Assembly (NCBI GenBank): GCA_020081605.1
Contig: JAHREC010000049.1
Span: forward strand, 806,001-870,000
Direction of reading: 5' to 3'
From: Albifimbria verrucaria
Lineage: Eukaryota > Ascomycota > Sordariomycetes > Hypocreales > Stachybotryaceae
DNA length: 64,000 nucleotides
Shown: positions 12,101 through 23,885 of the stretch, in pieces
How positions within the stretch are numbered: the stretch's first letter is position 1
How the letters are laid out: each line of letters begins with the position of its first letter
Position numbers and translations under genes: made by a program
The notes under the pieces: generated by a model
Database searches by the model: none
Told to the model about the DNA's origin: nothing
What the model saw: the letters and a program-made list of their open reading frames with translations, nothing else

Positions 12101-14572
12101 CCCGAGACTTCGTCTCGGCTCCAAGCCTTCTCTCCATTGGGACAGAGAAGATTGCCGAGGAAGATAATCCAGAAGATGATGGCACCGTTGATAAGAGCGA
12201 TGATGAAGACGAGGACGAGTTTTTCACGCCATGCCATTCGAACATCTGGACGCTTCATGCGGCCGACATATCGTAGAAGAGGCGATGGGATCCAGAAAGT
12301 GAGAGCCCAAACTATGGCAACCCATACGCGTCGGCCAGTGGTCAGCTCCTTTGTCTCAATTTGCTTGTTCTTGGCAAGCTCGGGGTCGATCATTATCACG
12401 CCATCCGGCCCATCGTAGAAGACGTCGTCTTTATGCGTGTCGCCCTTGTTACCAAGACCGTAATCTCCATTGCTGACATTGCGCATGGCAGTGGGAGCGA
12501 TGGAGGGCGCAGCGAGCTGCCTCTGGCTGAGGGTGACCTGGCTCATGTTGCGGCTGTGAACAAGTTGATCACGGCTGTCGTTGAGGCTGGTATCGACGGC
12601 CGGGGAGGGAAATAGCCGCTTCCGTTGTTTGAGTAACCCGTGTCGAACGGATTGTTGAAGGGATTACCCGTCATGCTGGGGAGATGGTCGACAGGCTTCA
12701 TGTCAAGCATGCTTTCAGCTTCCCACCACGCAGCTTCGCGAATCCAAACGCGCTCTTTGCCAATGAACACTTCCCCATTACTCCAACCACGCTCCAGCAT
12801 CCATGTCTCGATACCGTCCTTGCCGTCCCTGCAGCCAAGCGGGGCGTAACGTTGGACAAACTCATCGGCATCGAAGTCGGCGGTGTAATCCAGATTGCGG
12901 TTTCTTCGGTTAGCCCATTCAGGAGTCTCCAGGAACGAAGCTGTCGCGAGACGGTGCCGGCCGACCATGCCGACGTAATAGATGGCAGGGCTGCGAGGCT
13001 GGCAGGAGTATCGTCAGTTGGATGGATGGAAAGGTGGTACCAGAGACGGCTGCTGCTGAGGACGGCAGGCAGATCAAATCGGCCGGCACGTCCTAGGTTG
13101 ATTCCTTCTCCGGCAATTGGGAAGAGAAGCTGCTTTAGGAAAGCCTCGTCTTCTGAAGCGTAGGCCAGCTTCTCCAGGATGACCTCTCTCTTCTCGAGTT
13201 CGTGCTGACGGTCCCTTCCTACTGGGCCTGTCATGATGCCCAGATCAGGAGCAACATCAGCAACGGCCTGCTGCATTTCCTTCAGGATGGAGGATCCTGC
13301 AGGAGCCACATCGATGCCATCGGCAATCATCTCGGCATTAATGCCCTGAGTATCGTCAAAGACTGATCGCATGGCAAGAGCCTTGCCCAAAGCAGGGTCT
13401 GGGACCTCGATGACCGTAATGGCGACAGTGTCACCACTGTCCTCGTTAGATGTAGGAGTGCGGATGCCACGGCCATCAATGGACTCGTCTCCGTCCTTAA
13501 TACGCATCATTTGGGCGGCAATTGTGGCATTGGCCTTGGAAATAACCCAATCGACCAGGGCCTCATACAAGCCTCCTACGAAAGTCTGACGGTCCTCAGT
13601 GCTGCACTGGTTGATAAGGGTCTCTGGCTCCATGCCTAGAAGACCGCTAACATCTTCGCAAATCTCTTCCAGATCGTCGGAGTCGGCATTGTAATCGAGG
13701 GTGTCCCCAAGCTTAAGCAAGCCGGCAAGGGTAGAGATGAAGTTCCTGTGGGCGGAACCCTTGACTCCAATGTCCTTCAAAGCTTGACGGAAATCATCTG
13801 CGGAAGCTGAATCATCCGCCGTGGGGAGGTAGGACGGAGGCTCATAGGTGCCAGAACGGGCAAGAAGAGCATAGGCCGAGGCTGACTTCAGACCCAAGAA
13901 CTCTCTCTCGGCAGGAGTCGAGGCAGATGTCAGCAGATAGTAGAAGACATCGAAAGCACGGTATCCAGCCTCAGCAGGAATATTCAGAAGACCATTACGA
14001 GTGTCAATACCGCCTTGAGATAGAGCAATCTTGGCGCCGGTGACGTTGCCGGTAAGATTGAGGGTCAGGGTGACACCAAGAGCGGCTTGGCGAGGGTCGA
14101 TGGGTTGTAAGGAGTAGCACAGTGAATAAGAGGCCTGATTGCTTCAAGGGCTTTGTACACAGTCGAGGGAACGGCAAAGGGAACGTGGCGAGGAACGGGG
14201 AAGAAGCGACAGGGTCGATTGGTGAAGAGACCTAAACAGCACTGGTTAGCATTGCTCGTTCTTATATGCAAGTTATGTAAACTGAACGCACCCTAAGATG
14301 ATGCAGCCATCCTCAGCTCGGCGACGAGCATGTTCCCAAGCCCTGCTAGCCAAGGAGGCGTCAATGGTCGGCGTACTCTGGGCGGCCGTGAGCCATGTGT
14401 TGACGACGAGGCTCGTGCTGGCATCCAGTTGGTAGGGCTGAGATGAGAGGTAGATGTTGTGGATGGCGTTGAGCAAGGTGGTGGTCGAAACCTGAGCGGC
14501 TTAGGGACCACCAGAGCGAGGTCCTCCAAGGGCCTCAGAGGCCATGGAGAACATGGACATCCTGTTGGACAT
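9151..14572 (-). CDS. csmB: Class VII chitin synthase with short myosin-like domain (CsmB type)
   Basis: This is a polytopic plasma-membrane enzyme polymerising UDP-GlcNAc into chitin for the cell wall. Start at 14572 ([17 protein letters not shown]). The first exon is followed by an intron at 14232-14291 and a myosin-like domain without a visible P-loop, which separates class VII from class V. Then come a cytochrome b5-like segment ([15 protein letters not shown], near 12060), membrane helices, and the CHS core with [19 protein letters not shown] sequence, DADTCV near 10770, CLPG split by an intron (about 10509-10566), GEDRYLTTL and [13 protein letters not shown] near 10260. The C-terminus is a DEK_C-type domain ending DHELENM. 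About seven frame breaks occur (near 12975, 12545, 11475, 10355, 10280, 10090, 9580). Those I resolved need one added base. Its head-to-head partner is the class V gene at 17752. Confidence 0.92.
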
Positions 14573-17500
14573 TGTGAAGCGCGGGGAGACGGCGATGTCC
14601 TCGGGGACAGTCACCAGTCGTCTTGTCGAAGCTGGGGATGCTCTGGTGAGCGTTGCGGACCGGTGGGAGTGGCCACAAGCCACGTAGTGTCGAGAGGTCA
14701 GCAAAGCAAAGAGCCTGGACAGTCGAACAGGTCGGCGGAGGAGTTTTTGCTTGAGTGAACGAACGAGGGTGACGGTCGGGAGCGATACAAGTTCTCCTTT
14801 TGCCCAACAAGGCCGAGGAGGAAAGGATTAGGGGAATTAGCGAATGTTGTACCAAGGAAATGAGCTGCCAAAGCGAGTGAGCAAGCTCTAAGAGGTCGAA
14901 GAAGAAACGCGAAAGGACGAGGTGAACCTCTGCCAAAAACCTCTTCCTGGGGAGGGAAGAAGGAAGTTGTGCTTCGTCTACACTCTCTCAGCAACGGGAG
15001 AAGAGGCACGATGTAAGGATGCAGCAGAAGCAGAACAACAAGCAAGCAGCACCCATAGGGGTGAGCACGGCGGGCGGAATAGGCCAGTAGCGCAACAATT
15101 ATAAGGAGGGTGAGAGACCCACCATTTGCCGTTCGATAGCAGGCCAATGAGGCATTAGGGGAGGCTCCAAGCGCTAAAAGCGACCTGTCTTGCTGAACCC
15201 GGTGCTGAGCCTACAGCTGAGTAACCCGCTAATCATCTGGCTCAGGTACCTGGGAAAGCTTTGGAAGGCGACGAAAGGGGTTGGGGTTGGTGCTTTCTTG
15301 CCCTCTAGCGGCCCATGGTACGGTACATACCTTACCTGCCTCACTGTACGGCATCGATGGCACACACACGCCCACCCTCTTTCTTCGGAACGAGTTAGCG
15401 CTGTTCGTAGTGCTTTAAACTTGGAACCAAGCCTGAACCTAGACCACGGTTTAGCTGCATGTGCGACATCATGCTGCGGGCCAGAAGCTCAAATACGAAG
15501 TGAGCGGCGTCCACTACAGAGCATAGCCAGCGCAGCACCTGGCCCGAGATGCTGTGCTTCGGCTCGTATTGTCCGCAAACGGCCGTGGCCGGCGACGACG
15601 ATAATCACGACCACGACGACACGCAACCCTCGCCGGGGTGGGATCATCAAAGTATTTTTGGTAACGATCTGTAAACCATCGTGATTGTGGACAAGCACGG
15701 TACAGTACAGAACTACTGTCCCATTGATGTCTTTTCCCTTCTCTGCTCTTTCTTTTCTTCTTTAATCTCAGCCCCTTGTTCTGCTGAGGAAAAGGTACAG
15801 TCAGTAAACAAGTACCTGTATCCAAGCTCCCACTGGACACTGGTGTGCTGGCGCACGTCACTACGATCCAGGTACTTCTGCATGGCTGTAGCAAAAACGG
15901 TCGATAATGTACAGAGACCTTGAGAAAACACTGTGCGCTGTCCCCAAACGGCTCCTTCGGGGTACAGTGCTTAGTCGACTTTCTGCACCTCGACACGAAT
16001 GGTGTCAGCTGCTTGCTTGTCTTGTCTTGTCTGTGCCTCCAAACCTCCTCGTAAGGCAAAGACGCGAGGTCAAGTGGCGTGTTGTTCCTGTTCCCCCTTT
16101 GCCTGAGACACGCAAGAGGGTGGCTGCAAACGCCCCAGCTGCGCGACCGTGTTGTCTTGGATACGGCCTGCAAGCTCCAGGCGCGCGGACAACCGGCGTC
16201 CGGAGACTTCGTCGTCGTGAGTTCCCCAAAGTCAATTGCTTGCAACCAAGGCCTCTTATTTGCCATGATGTCCAGATGCTTTTCCCATCCGCCGCCATCA
16301 AAGTGGCACCCTACGAGGACCGTCCCGAAATCTGTACATAGCAGCCCTCTTTTCCCTACGACCCTGGCCCGGTCGCGACCAATCTAATCTTGGCACACGC
16401 TCTAACGATGTCCAGGAAGCGCTAATCAGGAAAGCTTGGCCTCTGAAGAGAACCGTCGCCTCCCTGTCCGTTCCGGCCCTCTGCCCAGTAAAGATGATTC
16501 AATGGACTAGGCGATAGATATCGTTCATTGGTATCACAAGACGAGAAGAAGCAGAGAATGGAAGCATCAGAGTCGCGGATCTCCGGAGACTGAGATCAGT
16601 CCAGTTCGTGTGCCTGGCGGAGACGCCACGCACTTGGACGCAATGCTTGCTGTCCAGTCGCTCGAAAATTTCTCTACCCATGGCAAAGCTGCCTGACGTT
16701 GATTGTTTTCATTTTGCATTAACCTTACTGGCACTGTGGCCGCGCTGCGATATGCGTGCATTGACGATGCAAATCCATCAGAGGCGAAGCACTTCGACAG
16801 GGGTCATGGCGGGTCTTTCTGGAAAGAAAAGTCTTCCCTCGATCCGAGTGGCTCCGCCCCTGGTCGTGGGTGTATGGGATTCTTTTCTTTTCCTTTGCAT
16901 TTTTTTTCTTTTCCCACTCCATGTCATTGTTGTGCGGAGGAGCCGGACAAAGGATGAAGGATGGCATCGAACCGCAATCCGCCTCTTGATATGTAGGTGT
17001 AGGTGGGAGTACCGGTACTGTAGAAGAGACCAAACTCTGCCACGGTGAAATATTCATGAACCCAAGCTTTTTTTATATTTTATTTTGTCTACAGGCTCGG
17101 CAGATGTACTTGGGTACGCGCACTGTCATCATGCCCGTTCCTTGACCAAACCCCGGCCAGATGATTCGTCTGCTGCAGTGGGCGTGTCATTCCGAGGCGT
17201 CGGTCCACAAGCATGGTGTGGAGCTCTCAATGCCTGCCCACCCTCAAGGACGTGTCTGTAGGAACAGACCAAGACTTTGGAGTCTCGTATGCGCTGGGCT
17301 GTGCGCACATGGTCCACCCGCCCGCCGTAGCCTGCTCAACTCCCTGTGCAAGGTGCCCCAAGAAAACAAATCCCCTTTCCACAGATGGTCGACGGAAGAG
17401 CAGAGTGACAGTGACACCACTCCTCATCAGTATTCCGAAGGGTGCAGTGTCGGCTTTTCCCTTGAGGGCCTCATTGCTGCTTTTCTTTTCTGCTTCATCA

Positions 17501-17751
17501 ACACTCGTTTCTGTTTCTGTACCTTTAACCCCGGTTTACCTGGGCCCCTAACCCTCGTTAATACAGACACATTGTCTCTTCTGTCGTTTCCTGCTTCAGA
17601 CACTCCTCGAAGCACAGCCCAACGTCGGTGCTGCCCTTACGACCAACGCCTTCGTTAACGATCGATCCTGAACACAGCAACTCCCGGACAGAAACAGGGA
17701 AAGAGCATACGCTGAGTCTCCGAGACGTCAGCTCTTGGTGGCTCGCCTACC
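14573..17751. promoter_or_regulatory. Shared bidirectional promoter region of the two chitin synthase genes
   Basis: These 3.2 kb separate the start codons of two divergently oriented chitin synthases, so the region must carry both promoters and 5' leaders. Open frames exist in it (the longest about 15514-16266 on the minus strand) but none has a recognisable domain and they overlap frames on the other strand. Sequence features include pyrimidine-rich tracts near 15730-15780 and 16880-16920, typical of strong fungal leaders. Co-regulation of class V and VII is known for other filamentous ascomycetes; the individual sites cannot be read here. Confidence 0.6.
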
Positions 17752-20700
17752 ATGGCCATGAATCTGCCTCCTATCAACACGGGCAGCGGAGGGCTCACAA
17801 CCAGCCATCCCTTCCCTCTCTGCCCGCCCATCTCCAGTCCGATACGCACATCACCGCCCACCTGGCTAGCCGCTTCCACGTCTCCCACCCGACCGCAAAG
17901 CTCTCCTCCCATGGCTTGGTGTCCCTGAATACCTATACCTCCTCCACCAAGGGTCCAGATGGCGGAAAGAGGAAGCGCCATGGCCGGCGCCGAAGAGATT
18001 GCCGACAGAGCTTTCTTGCGTCTTGGCCACCGATCTGAGAGCCAATCCGTTGTCTTCCTGTACGTGGGCCCGCTGCGTCTTGTCCAAACACTCTGACATG
18101 CTTACTGACCGTTGCTTTTAGGGGTGAATCTGGATCCGGCAAGTCTACCATTCGTTCGCACTTGCTCACAGCTCTTCTGAACAAGTCTTCAACACCGCTG
18201 TCAACCAAGCTTTCTCTTGCTGCTTACATCTTCGACGCCTTGACAACAACCAAGACTGCCACTACACCCACGGCTTCCAAGTCCGGTCTCTTCTATGAGC
18301 TGCAGTACGATACGTCTGCCTCGACAACCCCGGTGCTTATCGGTGGTAAGCTACTGGACCATCGTCTTGAGAGAAGCCGCATCGCAGACGTTCCTACCGG
18401 AGAGCGAAACTTTCATGTTTTGTATTATCTGCTGGCTGGTACTAGCGATGCTGAAAAGTCACACTTGGGTCTCGATGGCGCTGTCAACGGTGCCAACAAG
18501 CGTTGGAAGTATCTTGGCCACCCCACACAGCTCAAGGTCGGTATCAACGATGCCGAGGGCTTCCAGCTCTTCAAGAATGCCTTGAGAAAGCTCGAGTTCC
18601 CAAGAAGCGACATTGCCGAAATCTGCCAAGTTCTGGCCAGCATTCTCCATATCGGCCAGCTCGAGTTCGAGACAACAAACGACACCAAGGCCACAGGCGA
18701 TGACAGTGGTGGTTTCTCCCACGAGGGTAGCAACACCTTTACTGCCGTCAAGAACAAGGATGTGTTGGCCATTATCGCTGCCTTCTTGGGAGTCAGTGCT
18801 GGCGACCTCCAGACGACCCTGGGCTACAAGACCAAGATGATCCACAAGGAGCGTGTCACTGTCATGCTCGATCCTAATGGAGCTCGTGACCACGCCAATG
18901 AGCTTGCCAGAACCTTGTATTCTCTGCTGGTGACCTGGATTATCGAGAATGTGAACCAACGCCTCTGTGCGGCCGACGAGAGTGTCATCAACACGATTTC
19001 CGTTGTCGATTTCCCTGGCTTCGCCCAGCAGTCCTCCACCGGCTCTACACTCGATCAGTTGCTGAACAATGCTGCCACCGAGGCCATCTACAACACCACA
19101 CTCCACCATTTCTTCGACCGCAAGGCCGAGATGCTCGACTCTGAGGAGGTTAGCGTCGCTCCTACTAGCTACTTTGATAACTCGGATGCCGTCAAGGGTC
19201 TGTTGAAGCCCGGAAATGGCCTTCTCAGTATCCTCGACGATCAGACTCGTCGCCATCGCACTGACATGCAGTTGCTGGAGGCTTTGCGGAAGCGCTTTGA
19301 AGGAAAGAACACTGCTATCGAAGTGGCTGCTGCAACTGCTAGACTTCCTGGAAGCAACTTCTATACCGAGAATTCGGCGGCCACTTTCACAGTCAAGCAC
19401 TTTGCAGGTGAAGTCGAGTACCCTGTAAAGGGTTTGATCGAAGAGAATGGTGAGGTCATCTCTGGTGACCTTCTGAACATGGTCAACAACTCCAAGAGCG
19501 ATTTTGTCACCAGACTGTTCGGACAAGAGGCTCTGCAGACTGTCACTCACCCGGCTGAGAAGACCACTGTGATGCAGGCAACCATCAGCTCAAAGCCCAT
19601 GAGAGCTCCAAGTGTCATGTCTCGAAAGGGAACTAAGCCCCGAGCTCGATCAACGTTCGGCCGCAGACAACAACAGGATAGAACCGACTCCTTTGATCAG
19701 CAAAGCGAGGCCGGAGAATCGAGACGAGGTGTAGATGGCAAGGGTGTTTCAGAGCAGGGGCATCTGGCCAATATCTGTCGGCCCTTGAGAACGTTCAAAA
19801 GGCTGTCACTGACCCCACTACCAATGCCTACTTTGTCTTCTGCTTGAAGCCCAACGATCGACGAATTGCCAACCAATTCGATAGCAAGTGTGTTCGTATG
19901 CAAGTTCAAACACTTGGAATTGCAGAGATCAGCCAGAGGCTACGCTCAGCTGACTTCAGCTTGTTCTTACCTTTTGCTGAGTTCCTTGGCATGGCGGATG
20001 CCGACACATTGCTTGTTGGCAGTGAGCGTGAGCGAGCCCAAGCCGTCATTGAGGAGAGACGATGGCCTAGCAACGAAGTCCAGCTTGGCTCTACCGGAGT
20101 CTTCCTTAGTGAGCGATGCTGGATGGAGGTCACTCATCTGTCCGAGGGTTCCTCTGCATCTGGGCGATTCCGAGCTATCGGAGCGTCTTCAGATGGTGGG
20201 GATGGTGTGACTCCGGGTGACCAGAACCCTTTCGCCTCCAAGGATCATCTAGTCTCTGGCGGCAACACGCCCTTGATGTATGGCGAGAAGACCAAGAGCG
20301 GCTACTTTGTGGCGGATGATGCCCGCTCCGAGGCAGGCGCTTCTGCTTTTGGCGCCGGTGATATGTTCAAGAATTTTGAAACTCGAGAACAGATGGCTGA
20401 GCGTGGCAATGAGAAGTCAATGGTCGAGGTTGAGGAGTACAAAGACAGTCCCAGCCGAAAGCGCTGGGTTGGTTTGGTTTACTTCTTGACCTGGTTCGTT
20501 CCCGATTTCCTGATTCGAACAATTGGACGCAAACCGCGCAAAGATATTAGAGTTGCTTGAGAGAGAAGCTGGCCATTAACATGATCATTTGGTTTCTTTG
20601 TGGTGTGGCTGCTTTCTTCATTGTCGGCTTCCCTATGCTCATTTGCCCTCAGCAAGATGTTTTCAGTGCCAACGAGCTCTCGGCCTACAACGGCGAGGAC

Positions 20701-23459
20701 AAGGCTGCTTACGTCTCAATTCGTGGATATGTGTTCGATCTCGGAGAATTCTCAAGTCATCACCCCTTCTGAACATGATCGATACTAAAAGAATCATGAA
20801 CTACGCTGGAAAGGATATCAGTGCTCTATTTCCCGTTCAAGTCTCGGCGCTTTGCGCGGGTAAGGGCGAGGTTGCCAAGGAAGTAACATTGGATTTCAAA
20901 AACACCAATGCCACCGAGTCTCCTGAACTCATTCGTGACTACGATCCCAACATTATTTATCACGACTTCCGATATGCCCAGGAGACTACTATAAGCCTGA
21001 TTGGTACCGCGAGCAGATGGCTTACTTGAGGGCCACTTATCTCAAGGGAAGAGTTGGTTTTACACCCGAAGCTGTACGGAAGCTCGCCGATGGCAAAGAT
21101 AATAAGAAGGTCGCTATCATGGGAGACAGGGTGTATGACTTGAGCTCCTATTTTGTTGGAGGTCGTCATATGGATGGTCCAGATCCCAATAAGCTCCCCA
21201 AGGACGTAGGGCAGACCAATTTCATGGAAGACGCTGTCCTGCAGCTGTTCCAACGTCGATCAGGTGAGGATATCACGAAATACTGGGACTCAATGAACTT
21301 GGACGCGGGCGCCAAGGACAGAATGCGTGTTTGTCTCAACAACCTTTTCTACGTGGGCGACGTTGATACTCGAACTTCCATTCGCTGCAAGTTTGCCGAG
21401 TACTTTATTCTGGCTATTTCTATTCTACTCGCATCCGTCATTGCGTTCAAGTTCTTTGCTGCTCTGCAGTTTGGAGGCAAGAACGTGCCTGAGAACCTTG
21501 ACAAGTTCGTTATGTGCCAGATTCCGGCGTATACCGAAGACGAGGAGTCACTTCGCCGTGCCATCGACTCTGCTGCCAGGATGAAGTACGATGACAAGCG
21601 TAAGTTACTGATCGTGGTTTGTGATGGTATGATTATTGGACAAGGCAATGACCGACCTACTCCACGAATTGTGCTTGACATTCTGGGTGTGTCTGAAACT
21701 GTGGATCCCGAGCCGCTTAGCTTTGAGTCTCTCGGCGAAGGACAGAAGCAGCATAATATGGGCAAGGTCTACTCAGGTTTGTATGAGGTTCAGGGCCACA
21801 TTGTTCCATTCCTGGTCATTGTCAAGGTCGGCAAGCCATCTGAGGTTTCTCGCCCCGGTAACCGTGGTAAGCGAGACTCCCAGATGATCCTTATGCGTTT
21901 CCTCAACCGCGTTCACTACAACCTGGCCATGTCTCCTATGGAACTCGAGATGTATCACCAAATCCGCAACATCATTGGTGTCAACCCGACATTTTATGAA
22001 TTCATGCTTCAGATCGATGCCGATACTGTTGTTGCAGCTGATTCTGCTACCCGCATGGTTTCCGCCTTCTTGGATGATACTCGCCTCATTGCCGTGTGCG
22101 GTGAGACAGCTCTGTCGAACGCCAAGGGCTCTTTCATCACTATGATTCAAGTCTACGAGTATTGGATGTCGCACAACTTGTCCAAGGCCTTCGAGAGTTT
22201 GTTTGGTTCCGTCACTTGTTTGCCTGGTTGCTTCACTATGTACAGAATCCGCGCTGCTGAGACCGGCAAGCCTCTCTTTGTCAGTCGCGAAGTTGTCGAC
22301 TCATATTCTACTATCCGTGTTGACACCCTGCATACGAAGAACCTGCTGCATCTCGGAGAGGATCGATACTTGACGACACTACTGCTCAAGTACCACTCGT
22401 ATTACAAGACTAAGTACCTGATGACCGCTCATGCCTGGACTATTGCGCCCGACTCTTGGGCCGTTTTCATCTCTCAGCGACGTCGATGGATTAACTCTAC
22501 TGTGCACAACCTGGTGGAGCTCATCCCCATGTCTCAGCTCTGCGGTTTCTGCTGTTTCAGTATGCGTTTTGTCGTCTTCATCGATCTGCTCAGCACAGTC
22601 GTCCAGCCAGCCGTGGTTGCTTACATTGTCTACCTGATTGTTCGTGTTGCAAGAAACCCATCGGTCGTGCCTGTTACTGCCTTCATCCTGCTCGCCGCCA
22701 TTTACGGTCTGCAAGCCATTATCTTTATCCTACGTCGCAAGTGGGAAATGGTTGGCTGGATGATTCTTTACATCATCGCCATCCCCGTTTTCAGTTTCGG
22801 TCTTCCGCTCTACTCTTTCTGGCATATGGACGACTTCAACTGGGGCAACACTCGTGTTGTCGCTGGTGAAAAGGGCAAGAAGGTCATTGTCACAGACGAG
22901 GGCAAGTTTGATCCCAGTTCTATTCCTCGTAAGAAGTGGGAGGAGTACCAGGCCGAGCTTTGGGAGACGCAGACGTCTCGTGACGACGTGCGCTCTGAGA
23001 TTTCCGGCATCAGCTACGGCACCAAGGCTCACACTCCCATGTCCGAGTACGGCTACGGTAGTCGCGCCGAGTCCACGACCGGCCTGGTTCCTCCTATGCC
23101 CAACAACCCCTACGACACTCGCAACCAGTCTCGTATGTCCCTGGCTCCTTCTGAGATGATGAACAACAACCGCATGAGCCAGTTCGGTGGCTCACAGTTC
23201 TTCTCCCCGACGACATGGTCGGCCTGCCCAGCGACGACGCTCTGCTGGCGGAGATCCGTGACATCCTGAAGACAGCTGACTTGATGACTGTCACCAAGAA
23301 GTCTATCAAGCAGGAGCTGGAGCGACGCTTCGGTGTTCCTCTTGATGCTAAGAGGCCTTACATCAACAGCGGTATGTTTCCTCCCTCTTTTAACTTGATT
23401 GAAGCATTGCTAACGAATATTTTACAGCCACTGAAGCTCTTTTGACCGGTCAGCTCTAA
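17752..23459 (+). CDS. csmA: Class V chitin synthase with myosin motor-like domain (CsmA type)
   Basis: This myosin-chitin synthase deposits chitin at hyphal tips and septa. Start ATG 17752 ([11 protein letters not shown]). Exon 1 ends VVFL at 18059; intron 18060-18121; exon 2 opens with an intact myosin P-loop, GESGSGKST. The motor-like domain runs to about residue 750, with FPGFAQQSS as switch II-like sequence and [10 protein letters not shown]. Then a b5-like segment ([18 protein letters not shown]), membrane helices and the CHS core: QIDADTVV near 22015, [25 protein letters not shown] and [15 protein letters not shown] near 22474. The C-terminus has a DEK_C domain ([19 protein letters not shown]) and a last intron at 23372-23427, ending ALLTGQL. 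Frame breaks occur near 17790, 17965, 19774, 20552, 20770, 20985 and 23207. Those I resolved are restored by added bases, one each except near 17965, which needs two. The catalytic region between about 21017 and 23200 is uninterrupted. Confidence 0.95.
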
Positions 23460-23885
23460 TGTTAGAAATGCCGTGGTACTCTAGTTATCAGCCCATAAGT
23501 TGAAATTTTAATATCTGGAGACATGCATTTGACAGCCTGCATATTTGTCGTTGGCCGTGTTTCCTGGGGATTTCTTTGTTCGCATAGTCTATATACAAGC
23601 ATAATATTGGGCAACTTCTGGAGAGAGAACACAATTTATGTGGGAGAGGGCTCGGGAAAGGTAAACTCGACTTGGATTTATTATTTTCATGTGTACGCTT
23701 GGTGTTTTGGTATAAAAGGTTGCCGTTGGGGATGTGAGCAAGTTGCAACAACAATCGGAATGTACATTCATTTTTCTTGATCCATGCGTGTCAATTCGAT
23801 ATCTCTTGTGATAATGTATCCTTTCGTGACTATACCATGCCATATGCGCCGTGGGGTGTTCCATTATATCTTCTACCTAAGAATT
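23460..23885. other. Convergent intergenic region
   Basis: These 426 bases lie between the ends of the class V chitin synthase gene and the minus-strand URB1 gene. They are AT-richer than the flanking coding DNA and hold both 3' UTRs. No conserved ORF is seen. Confidence 0.5.

Noticed and set aside
15514..16266. 250-codon minus-strand ORF in the chitin synthase promoter region
   Set aside because: No domain, skewed Arg/Ser/Thr composition and overlapping open frames on the plus strand; GC-rich fungal intergenic DNA often has such frames.
9151..23459. Chitin synthase genes as pseudogenes
   Set aside because: Breaks are single-base losses with intact motifs on both sides, and the same pattern affects all genes in the window, so sequence error explains them better.
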